A stretch of DNA of 64,000 nt from Dyella halodurans (GTDB taxonomy: Bacteria > Pseudomonadota > Gammaproteobacteria > Xanthomonadales > Rhodanobacteraceae). Where the stretch lies: contig NZ_JAPDPF010000001.1 of the NCBI RefSeq assembly GCF_026283925.1, positions 744,001-808,000 of the forward strand, read 5' to 3'. A program made the translations under genes and the position numbers. The notes below the pieces were generated by a model. The model saw only the letters and a list, made by a program, of their open reading frames with translations, made no database searches and was not told the origin of the DNA. The number at the start of each line of letters is the position of its first letter. Within the stretch, counting starts at the first letter, position 1. Shown here in pieces: positions 43,553 through 51,329 of the stretch.

Positions 43553-45136
43553 ATGATGCGACACGCAGCGTGGCGATACTTATGTTCGGCAGGGTGCGCG
43601 GGGTTGGTGGCACTCGGAGCCCCGGTTGCGGCTCAACAAGGCGCGGCACCGCAACCGACCCCGACAGCGACGCAGCCAATTCCCTCAGCGCAGGCGACTC
43701 CAACAGCGCAGGCGGCGCCTGCAGCGCAGCCCATTCCAGCCGCGCAACCCACTTCGGCGGCGCAATCTGTTGGAACGACGGCGGCACCAACGGCTCCAGC
43801 ACCGGTGAACGCTGTCGCCCCCGACGACGTGCGCAAGAAAGTGGCGGAGCAGGGTGAGCGCATCGACGCGATGCGCAGCCAGATCAGCGCGCAGATCGAG
43901 CAGCTCGATGCGATGAAGCGCGCGCTGGCGGCGCAGGAAGCCGATTACCAGGCGCTGCGGCACGCGGTCGGCATGGATGAGCTGGACAAGCAGCGCGCCG
44001 GCAGCATTTCGGCGGGTGGGCCCGGTGCATCGGCGCTACCCATGCCAGCGGGCCAGGCACTTGCGTCCAACGCGCCATCGGCCAGTCCGCAGTCTTCCGA
44101 TGGGTCAGGCCAGCAGCCTGTCGGCGAGGCGCCAAAGGTCGATACGCGTCCGCCCGAGGTGGCGCCGATCTTCCAGCAACCTGGCGTGCTGACGCCCAAG
44201 GGCAAGTTCATCATCGAACCGGCTTACCAGTACGAATATTCATCCGCTGAGCGCGTGGCACTGGTCGGTTACACCGTAATCCCGGCGATTCTTATCGGCC
44301 TGATCGACGCGCGCCAGGTCAGAACCACTACCCAGATCGGCTGGCTCACCACGCGCTACGGCATCACCAATCGGCTGGAAGTCGAAGTGCGCGTGCCGTA
44401 TGTCTACCAGCATACCGACACGGTGAGTCGTGAGATTTTCACCGGTTCGGCGACCGACGTCGCGTTCGGGTCCAGCGGCCACGGACTCGGCGATGTCGAG
44501 GCGACCGCACGCTACCAGATCAATGTGGGTGGTCCCGACAAGGCATTCTATGTGGGCTGGCTGCGCTTCAAATCCCGCACCGGCACCGATCCGTTCTCGG
44601 TCACCACCGACTGCATACAACGCTGCGTGGAGGCCGTGATCGACGGCACGAATGAGGCGAACCTGCAGGCGACAGGCACCGGCCTGCCGCTGCAGCAGCC
44701 GACCGGCACGGGCTTCTATGCGTTGCAGCCGGGCGTCACCTGGCTGTACCCGTCCGATCCGGTGGTGTTCTTTGGCAACCTGAGCTACCTGCACAACTTC
44801 CCGCGCAACAACGTCAGCCGCAACATCCTGCTCGGCGGCACGGAGTTTCTGGGCAAGGTTTCGGAAGGCGATATTGCGGATGTGAGCATCGGCATGGGCT
44901 TGTCGCTCAACGAGAAGGCCTCCTTGAGTATCGGCTACGACCAGAGCTTTGTAGGCGTGACCAAGCAGAACAACCATACCGTGCCAGGCTCGGTGAAAAC
45001 CGTGCTCGGCACGCTGCTGATCGGCGGCTCATGGCGCATGACCGACAAACGCACGCTCAACTTCACCCTAGGCGTGGGCGTGACCCGCGACACACCGGAT
45101 GCGACGGTCACCGTACGTGTGCCGATGATGTACTAG
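43553..45136 (+). CDS. Outer-membrane barrel with coiled-coil N-terminus (FapF-like transporter)
   Basis: 527 residues. Signal peptide to about 27; a Pro/Ala/Gln-rich linker with repeats such as PIPAAQPTSAAQ (28-90); a predicted coiled coil (91-140, DDVRKKVAEQGERIDAMRSQ, IEQLDAMKRALAAQEADYQA); a second low-complexity linker; then a beta-barrel from about 215 to the end (FIIEPAYQYEYSS, RLEVEVRVPYVYQ, the last strand ending in MMY). This order is that of FapF, the trimeric amyloid-secretion pore, and the barrel belongs with the Phenol_MetA_deg/transporter-type barrels. AAGGA ribosome-binding site. Probably the exit channel of the cluster. Confidence 0.75.
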   Translation: MMRHAAWRYLCSAGCAGLVALGAPVAAQQGAAPQPTPTATQPIPSAQATPTAQAAPAAQPIPAAQPTSAAQSVGTTAAPTAPAPVNAVAPDDVRKKVAEQGERIDAMRSQISAQIEQLDAMKRALAAQEADYQALRHAVGMDELDKQRAGSISAGGPGASALPMPAGQALASNAPSASPQSSDGSGQQPVGEAPKVDTRPPEVAPIFQQPGVLTPKGKFIIEPAYQYEYSSAERVALVGYTVIPAILIGLIDARQVRTTTQIGWLTTRYGITNRLEVEVRVPYVYQHTDTVSREIFTGSATDVAFGSSGHGLGDVEATARYQINVGGPDKAFYVGWLRFKSRTGTDPFSVTTDCIQRCVEAVIDGTNEANLQATGTGLPLQQPTGTGFYALQPGVTWLYPSDPVVFFGNLSYLHNFPRNNVSRNILLGGTEFLGKVSEGDIADVSIGMGLSLNEKASLSIGYDQSFVGVTKQNNHTVPGSVKTVLGTLLIGGSWRMTDKRTLNFTLGVGVTRDTPDATVTVRVPMMY

Positions 45137-45142
45137 AACGTA

Positions 45143-45166
45143 CTCACCGCTCCGCAGAGCGGTGAG
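45143..45166. terminator. Bidirectional hairpin between convergent genes
   Basis: CTCACCGCTC pairs perfectly with GAGCGGTGAG around CGCA, 6 bp after the barrel gene and 12 bp before the GST stop. No long T-run. Confidence 0.6.
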
Positions 45167-45178
45167 CCGTTGCCTGGA

Positions 45179-45790
45179 TTAGAGACCTTCCTGCTGCATC
45201 GCGGCCTTGACGCCGGCGTCGGCGAGCATGTGCTGCTGGAAGCGGGCGAGGTTGTCCAGTCCGTCCAGGTTCACGCCCTTGGCCAGGGCCCAGCGCAACA
45301 CCACGAACAGGTAGGGGTCGGCAAACGAACGGGCGCCGGTCAGCCAGTCGCGGCCGCTCAGTTGTGCATCCAGTCGCTCGTAGTAGGGGCGCAACTTCGT
45401 CAGTGCCGTACTGCGCAAGGCTTCCTGTGCGGCCTCACCCTCGATGAAGCGTTCCGGGCGGAACACCGGGCGAAACGCCGGATGCAGGTCGGAGTTGATA
45501 TAGGCGAGCCAGCGGTTCACTTCCGCGCGGCCGCGCGCGCTGCCGTCGCCGCCCAGGCCGGATTCCGTGTACTTGTCCGCCAGATAGTTGAGGATGGCCG
45601 CATTCTCGGTGAGCACCCATCCATCGTTCTCCTGCAGTGCGGGCACGACACCGGCGGGACTGATGCTCAGGTAAGCCGGGGAACGCAGTTCCTCGCGTTC
45701 GACACGACGCGCTTCATAAGGCTGGCCGATCCATTCCAGCACGATATGGTCGGCGAGCGAGCAGGCACCCGGCAGGTAGTACAGCTTCAT
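45179..45790 (-). CDS. Glutathione S-transferase, beta-class-like
   Basis: 203 residues. Thioredoxin-like N-terminal domain with MKLYYLPGACSLADHIVLEW (the Cys10/Ser11 region typical of bacterial GstA), the cis-Pro GVVPAL and ENAAILNYLAD for glutathione binding; helical C-terminal domain with SFADPYLFVVLRW. It conjugates or reduces with glutathione, most likely in detoxification. Single gene, convergent with the barrel gene and 57 bp from the TerC-type gene on the same strand. Confidence 0.93.
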   Translation of the reverse strand: MKLYYLPGACSLADHIVLEWIGQPYEARRVEREELRSPAYLSISPAGVVPALQENDGWVLTENAAILNYLADKYTESGLGGDGSARGRAEVNRWLAYINSDLHPAFRPVFRPERFIEGEAAQEALRSTALTKLRPYYERLDAQLSGRDWLTGARSFADPYLFVVLRWALAKGVNLDGLDNLARFQQHMLADAGVKAAMQQEGL

Positions 45791-45847
45791 GCGTTGTTTC
45801 CTTGGACTGGTAAAGCGGCGCAGTGTCGCCGGTCAGGCGACTTCGCC

Positions 45848-46534
45848 TCAAGCTTTGTCGACGCGTTGCGCTTGCCTGCGTTGCGCCAACCAGCCACTCA
45901 GGCAGACGCCAACCACCAGCAGTACGTCGAGGGTCCACTTGGCCCACGGCCTGGCCTCGAACCACGGCGCGATCCAATGGTCGTGCGCGATCATGCGGGC
46001 GGCGGTCCAGGCAATAGCCGCGGCGCCGATATAGACGATGATCGGGAAACGCTCGATCAGGCGCAAAATCAACGACGAGCCCCACACCACCAGGGGTACG
46101 CTGATCGCCAAGCCGATAACCACCAGCGCGATGTGGCCGTCGGCGGCACCGGCGATGGCCAGCACATTGTCCAAGCCCATCAGGGCGTCGGCGACGACGA
46201 TCGTGCGCATGGCGGTCCAGAAACTGTTCGCAGCGTCGATCCCATGCGCCGGTTTGGCCTCGGTTTGCAGCAGCTTCCAGGCGATCGGCAACAACAGCAG
46301 GCCGCCTGCCAGCATCAGGCCGGGCAGCTCCAGCAGAAAAACGACGACGCCGGTGAGCGCGATGCGCACGGCCACTGCGCCTACCGTGCCCCACAGGATG
46401 GCCTTCTTCTGCACTTGACGGGGCAGGTTGCGCGCGGCCAGCGCAATCACGATGGCGTTGTCGCCCGCCAATACCAGGTCCAGCAGGACAATGGTGAGCA
46501 GGCCAGAGAGAAAATCGCTGCCGATGAATTGCAT
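45848..46534 (-). CDS. TerC/Alx-family membrane protein, probable manganese exporter
   Basis: 228 residues from the ATG at 46534. Seven hydrophobic segments carry the family signature acidic motifs: LLDLVLAGDNAIVIALAARN in the first helix and VVADALMGLDNVLAIAG in the fourth, both with the conserved Asp that binds the cation. A yybP-ykoY-type manganese riboswitch lies in its 5' leader, which fits a Mn2+ efflux or Mn-loading role as shown for related Alx/MntP/TerC proteins. Expression is therefore probably induced by manganese. Confidence 0.9.
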   Translation of the reverse strand: MQFIGSDFLSGLLTIVLLDLVLAGDNAIVIALAARNLPRQVQKKAILWGTVGAVAVRIALTGVVVFLLELPGLMLAGGLLLLPIAWKLLQTEAKPAHGIDAANSFWTAMRTIVVADALMGLDNVLAIAGAADGHIALVVIGLAISVPLVVWGSSLILRLIERFPIIVYIGAAAIAWTAARMIAHDHWIAPWFEARPWAKWTLDVLLVVGVCLSGWLAQRRQAQRVDKA

Positions 46535-46593
46535 GGGGAGGGCCTCTGCGCGTGGACAGTGCAGTAACGACGGACACGCGCGGCCCGCCATGA

Positions 46594-46712
46594 CTGCAAA
46601 AGTCTCGTTCGCGGCAGAGCCGCCGCAGTGACCGGAGCGGGGTTCCGCTCGTGATGACGACCACTGCGTGGATACGACGGAAGCCGTATCCTGGAACTAC
46701 TCCCTTTTGGGG
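46594..46712 (-). ncRNA. yybP-ykoY manganese riboswitch
   Basis: Read on the minus strand the leader begins AAAAGGGAGTAG (46708 to 46697) and ends ACGAGACTTTTGCAG (46608 to 46594). Between them are CGTCATCACGAGC and GGTCACTGCGG, in the order of the yybP-ykoY consensus, with GC-rich paired arms. It sits 60 bp upstream of the TerC-type gene, a classical location. Known members bind Mn2+ and turn on manganese-handling genes. Confidence 0.85.
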
Positions 46713-46859
46713 TCAGTACCCGGCCATTGTCGAGGTCGTGGCTCATGCCGGTCAAGCGCCGCTTGAGCCGGCGCGCCGTCGTTGGAAAAGCCCAATGGCC
46801 TTTGCTGCGGGAATGCCATGCGTGCGCGTGACATCCGTGATGCAGGCACGCCGCTGGGT

Positions 46860-48047
46860 TCACTCCGCAGGAACGCGCACCCAGCCTTCCATCAGCACAC
46901 GCGCACTTCGGCTCATGACCGCCTTGGTGACGCTCCAGGTGCCGTCCGCCAGGACCGCCTGGGCGCCCACGCGCAACGTTCCCGACGGATGGCCAAAGCG
47001 CACCGCCTGGCGCTCGCCGCCGCCTGCGGCAAGATTCACCAGCGTGCCTGGTATGGCCGCGGCGGTGCCGATGGCGACCGCCGCCGTACCCATCATGGCG
47101 TGATGCAGCTTGCCCATCGACATGGCGCGAACGAGCAGGTCCACATCGCCTGCTTTCACGGGCTTGCCACTCGACGCGACATAGTCGGCCGGCCTGGCAA
47201 CGAAGGCCACCTTGGGCGTGTGCTGGCGCGTGGCGATCTCATCGAGCGACTTGATCAGGCCCATGCGCAGCGCACCGTGCGCGCGAATGGTCTCGAATTT
47301 CGCCAGCGCCTTGGCATCGCCGTTGATGGCGTCCTGCAGCTCCGTGCCGGTGTAGCCGATCGCGGCGGCTTCGACGAAGATGGTGGGAATGCCGGCATTG
47401 ATCATGGTCGCCTTGAGCGTGCCGACACCCGGTACCTCCAGGTCGTCGACGAGATGGCCGGTGGGGAACATGGCCCCGCCCGCGCCGTCTTCTTCCTCGG
47501 CGGCCGGGTCCATGAACTCCAGCTGCACTTCGGCGGCAGGGAAGGTCACGCCATCCAGCTCGAACTCGCCGGTTTCCTGCACGGCGCCGTCGGTCATCGG
47601 CACATGGGCAATGATCGTCTTGCCGATATTGGCCTGCCAGATGCGCACGGTGGCGATGCCATCGCGCGGCAGGCGCCCAGGATCGATCAGGCCGCTTGCG
47701 ATGGCGAACGGACCGACCGCCGCCGACAGGTTGCCGCAGTTGCCGCTCCAGTCGACGAAGGCCTTGTCGATGGCCACCTGGCCGAACAGGTAGTCCACGT
47801 CATGATCCGGGCGGCTGCTGCTGGACACGATCACCGTCTTGCTGGTGCTGGAGGTGGCGCCGCCCATGCCGTCGATCTGCTTGCCGTAGGGATCGGGGCT
47901 GCCGATCACGCGTTGCAGCAGCGCATCGCGCGCGGCACCCGGCACCTGCGCGGCCTGCGGCAGGTCCTGCAGGCGGAAGAACACGCCCTTGCTGGTACCG
48001 CCGCGCAGGTAGGTGGCGGGAATGCGGAGCTGGGGAAGCGATGCCAT
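46860..48047 (-). CDS. prpF: 2-Methylaconitate cis-trans isomerase
   Basis: 395 residues from the ATG at 48047. PrpF family: IPATYLRGGTSKGVFFRLQD (active-site Lys region), SPDPYGKQIDGMGGATSSTS, VDWSGNCGNLSAAVGPFAIA, and RPADYVASSGKPVKAGDVDL. Two diaminopimelate-epimerase-like lobes make up the fold. It isomerises the trans-methylaconitate made by AcnD to the cis form. It lies downstream of acnD on the same strand; a REP-like element occupies the 217-bp gap. Confidence 0.95.
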   Translation of the reverse strand: MASLPQLRIPATYLRGGTSKGVFFRLQDLPQAAQVPGAARDALLQRVIGSPDPYGKQIDGMGGATSSTSKTVIVSSSSRPDHDVDYLFGQVAIDKAFVDWSGNCGNLSAAVGPFAIASGLIDPGRLPRDGIATVRIWQANIGKTIIAHVPMTDGAVQETGEFELDGVTFPAAEVQLEFMDPAAEEEDGAGGAMFPTGHLVDDLEVPGVGTLKATMINAGIPTIFVEAAAIGYTGTELQDAINGDAKALAKFETIRAHGALRMGLIKSLDEIATRQHTPKVAFVARPADYVASSGKPVKAGDVDLLVRAMSMGKLHHAMMGTAAVAIGTAAAIPGTLVNLAAGGGERQAVRFGHPSGTLRVGAQAVLADGTWSVTKAVMSRSARVLMEGWVRVPAE

Positions 48048-48140
48048 CTGTGTTGTCCTGTGATGAGTGGACCAGGCCGGCGCGCAATGCGCGAGCCGAG
48101 TCACCGATTCGAGGCGGGCCTAGCGGGGCGTATCAATTAA

Positions 48141-48254
48141 CTCGTCATTCCCGCGAAAGCGGGAATCCAGTGACTGTCGGGCTTTCAAAAGCAAAGACAC
48201 TGGATGACCGGCTGCGCCGTTGTAAAGCGCCTCCTGCTTTCGCAGGAATGACGG
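48141..48254. repeat. REP-like paired palindrome, copy 2
   Basis: Near-identical in order and sequence to 25688-25801: CTCGTCATTCCCGCGAAAGC at the left, CACTGGATGACCGGCT in the spacer, CAGGAATGACGGG at the right. It lies between acnD and prpF and could form a stable stem in the transcript. Confidence 0.75.
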
Positions 48255-48264
48255 GCAAGAGCGG

Positions 48265-50859
48265 TCAAGCCGCCTGCGAGGCTTCGAGGAAGTCCTGCGC
48301 AAACCGCTGCAGCACGCCGCCAGCGTCGTAGATCGACACTTCCTCGGCGGTGTCCAGGCGGCAGGTCACCGGTACTTCCACGCGCTCGCCGTTCTTGCGA
48401 TGGATGACCAGGGTGAGGTCCGCGCGTGGCGTGCGCGCGCCAACCACGTCGAAGGTCTCGGTGCCATCGATGCCCAGCGTCTTGCGGTTGGTACCGGGCT
48501 TGAACTCCAGCGGCAGCACGCCCATGCCGATCAGGTTGGTGCGGTGGATGCGCTCGAAGCCTTCGGCCACGATCGCCTCCGCACCGGCCAGGCGCACGCC
48601 CTTCGCGGCCCAGTCGCGCGACGAGCCCTGGCCGTAGTCGGCGCCGGCGATCACGATCAGCGGCTGCTTGCGCTCCATATAGGTTTCGATCGCTTCCCAC
48701 ATGCGCATGACCTTGCCTTCCGGCTCCACGCGGGCCAGCGAACCCTTCTTCACTTCGCCATCGACCACGGCCATCTCGTTGACCAGGGTGGGGTTGGCAA
48801 AGGTGGCACGCTGCGCCGTGAGGTGATCGCCGCGATGGGTCGCGTACGAATTGAAGTCCTCTTCTGGCAAGCCCATCTTGGCGAGGTACTCGCCCGCGGC
48901 GCTGTCGAGCATGATGGCGTTGGACGGCGACAGGTGGTCGGTGGTGATGTTGTCGCCAAGCACGGCCAGCGGACGCATGCCCTTGAGCGTGCGCTCGCCC
49001 GCGAGGGCGCCTTCCCAGTAGGGCGGACGACGGATATAGGTGCTCTGCGCACGCCAGTCGTACAGCGGCGCGGCGCTGGTGCCGGCGCGGGCGCTGCGCG
49101 CGAACATCGGCTCGTAGACCTGGCGGAAATGCTCCGGCTTGACGCTGCTCGCCACGATCGCATCGATCTCTTCGTCGGTGGGCCAGATGTCCTTGAGCGT
49201 TACCGGCTGGCCGTTGGTATCGACGCCAAGCACATCCTGCTCGATGTCGAAGCGGATGGTGCCGGCGATGGCGTAAGCCACCACCAGCGGCGGCGAAGCC
49301 AGGAAAGCCTGCTTGGCATACGGATGGATGCGGCCGTCGAAGTTGCGGTTGCCGGACAGCACGGCGGTGGCGTACAGGTCGCGATCGATGATCTCCTGCT
49401 GGATCGCCGGATCGAGCGCGCCGGACATGCCATTGCAGGTGGTGCACGCAAACGCGACGATGCCGAAGCCGAGTTGCTCCAGCTCAGGGAGCAGGTTTGC
49501 TTCTTTCAGATACAGCTCCACCGCCTTGGAACCGGGCGCGAGCGAGCTCTTCACCCACGGCTTGCGCGTGAGCCCGCGTGCGTTCGCATTGCGCGCCAGC
49601 AGTGCCGCCGCGATCACGTTGCGCGGGTTGCTGGTGTTGGTGCAACTGGTGATGGCGGCGATGATCACCGCGCCATCGGGCATCTGGCCCGGCTGTTCCT
49701 GCCACTGGCCGGCGATGCCGCGTGCAGCGAGATCGGAGGTGGGCAGGCGCTTGTGCGGGTTGGACGGGCCCGCCATGTTGCGCACGACCGAAGACAGGTC
49801 GAACGTCAGCGTGCGCTCGTACTGCGCAGCGACGAGCGAGTCGGCCCACAGGCCGGCAGCCTTGGCGTAGGTTTCAACGAGCTTGCCCTGCTCGTCGCTG
49901 CGCCCGGTCAGGCGCAGATAGTCGATGGTCTGCCCGTCGATGAAGAACATCGCCGCAGTGGCACCGTATTCGGGCGCCATATTGGAGATGGTGGCGCGGT
50001 CGCCCAGGGTGAGGCTGGCCGCACCTTCGCCGCGGAATTCCAGGTAGGCGCCAACCACTTTTTCCTTGCGCAGGAACTCGGTGAGCGCCAGCACGATATC
50101 AGTGGCGGTGATGCCGGGCTGGCGCTTGCCGGTGAGCTCCACGCCGATGATGTCGGGCAGGCGCATCCACGAGGCGCGGCCAAGCATCACGTTCTCGGCC
50201 TCCAGGCCGCCCACGCCTATGGCGATGACGCCGAGCGCATCCACGTGCGGCGTATGGCTGTCGGTACCCACGCAGGTATCCGGATAGGCGACACCGTCCT
50301 GGACCTGGATCACCGGCGACATCTTCTCCAGGTTGATCTGGTGCATGATGCCGTTGCCCGGCGGAATTACGTCGACGTTCTCGAACGCCTTCTTGGTCCA
50401 GTTGATGAAGTGGAAGCGGTCCTCGTTGCGGCGATCCTCGATCGCGCGATTCTTCGCGAATGCCTGCGGGTCGAAGCCACCGCACTCCACTGCCAGCGAG
50501 TGGTCGACGATCAACTGCACCGGCACCACCGGGTTCACCTTGGCCGGGTCGCCGCCGCGTTCGGCGATGGCGTCGCGCAGGCCGGCCAGGTCGACCAGGG
50601 CGGTCTGGCCGAGGATGTCGTGGCATACCACGCGCGCCGGGAACCAGGGGAAATCACGTTCGCGCTTGCGCTCGATGATCTGCCTGAGCGACTCGGTGAG
50701 GATGGCCGGATCGCAACGGCGCACCAGATTCTCGGCGAGCACGCGCGAGGTATAGGGCAGCGCGTCATAAGCGCCCGGCTGGATCGCCTCGACGGCGGCA
50801 CGCGTATTGAAATAATCCAGCGACGTGCCGGGGAGGGATTGGCGGTAGACGGTATTCAT
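48265..50859 (-). CDS. acnD: Fe/S-dependent 2-methylisocitrate dehydratase AcnD
   Basis: 864 residues from the ATG at 50859; the frame extends to a TTG at 50868. Aconitase-family enzyme with iron-sulfur ligands in ITSCTNTSNPRNVI and CTTCNG, the DSHTPHVDALGVIAIGVGG segment, and a swivel domain (RPLAVLGDNITTDHLSPSNA, GADYGQGSSRDWAAKGVRLA). The N-terminus YRQSLPGTSLDYFNTRAAVE and the length are those of AcnD rather than AcnA. It dehydrates 2-methylcitrate to trans-methylaconitate, which PrpF then isomerises. Confidence 0.96.
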   Translation of the reverse strand: MNTVYRQSLPGTSLDYFNTRAAVEAIQPGAYDALPYTSRVLAENLVRRCDPAILTESLRQIIERKRERDFPWFPARVVCHDILGQTALVDLAGLRDAIAERGGDPAKVNPVVPVQLIVDHSLAVECGGFDPQAFAKNRAIEDRRNEDRFHFINWTKKAFENVDVIPPGNGIMHQINLEKMSPVIQVQDGVAYPDTCVGTDSHTPHVDALGVIAIGVGGLEAENVMLGRASWMRLPDIIGVELTGKRQPGITATDIVLALTEFLRKEKVVGAYLEFRGEGAASLTLGDRATISNMAPEYGATAAMFFIDGQTIDYLRLTGRSDEQGKLVETYAKAAGLWADSLVAAQYERTLTFDLSSVVRNMAGPSNPHKRLPTSDLAARGIAGQWQEQPGQMPDGAVIIAAITSCTNTSNPRNVIAAALLARNANARGLTRKPWVKSSLAPGSKAVELYLKEANLLPELEQLGFGIVAFACTTCNGMSGALDPAIQQEIIDRDLYATAVLSGNRNFDGRIHPYAKQAFLASPPLVVAYAIAGTIRFDIEQDVLGVDTNGQPVTLKDIWPTDEEIDAIVASSVKPEHFRQVYEPMFARSARAGTSAAPLYDWRAQSTYIRRPPYWEGALAGERTLKGMRPLAVLGDNITTDHLSPSNAIMLDSAAGEYLAKMGLPEEDFNSYATHRGDHLTAQRATFANPTLVNEMAVVDGEVKKGSLARVEPEGKVMRMWEAIETYMERKQPLIVIAGADYGQGSSRDWAAKGVRLAGAEAIVAEGFERIHRTNLIGMGVLPLEFKPGTNRKTLGIDGTETFDVVGARTPRADLTLVIHRKNGERVEVPVTCRLDTAEEVSIYDAGGVLQRFAQDFLEASQAA

Positions 50860-51329
50860 ACGTATCAAGAATCCTGGAGATTAACGCCCGACGGACCGCA
50901 GGCCGATGCTCGGCGCGGACCTGCCGCCCGATCGGCACCTGCGACCTGTCTGAATGACCATGGCCGCGCACGCCGGGGCAGATGGACTGGCGCCCCGCGC
51001 GTGGCCCAACAGCGGAAGTCCTCGTGTCGGCGACCAGGGCGCAACGACGCCCGTGACCGGGACACGATCGGAAATTCGCACTATCTAGCTCGCGATTGTA
51101 ACGCACGCCTCCCGGACATGACCCGAGCCGAGGCGGCATTCGTCCCCCCCAAATAGAAGGGGCGCAATGTGCACCTCGTGGTCGGTCCAGCGTTTGTGCG
51201 CAACAAACGCCTGGTCAGGTCGTTTGACGGGAACAAGGGGCAAGGTTCGTGGCGCGGCAAAAAACCGAGTCGCGCGCGGTCCAGTCGACCGAGGTATGGT
51301 TGCGTTCCCCGGTTGCTGCGAGATCTCCC
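50860..51329. promoter_or_regulatory. Divergent promoter region between acnD and prpD
   Basis: 470 bp with no gene. It must carry the promoters for acnD-prpF leftward and prpD rightward. No recognisable operator stands out, and no regulator gene is encoded here. Confidence 0.5.

Noticed and set aside
48400-51156. 918-codon open frame on the plus strand
   Set aside because: Antisense to acnD; long only because stop codons are rare opposite biased GC-rich codons.
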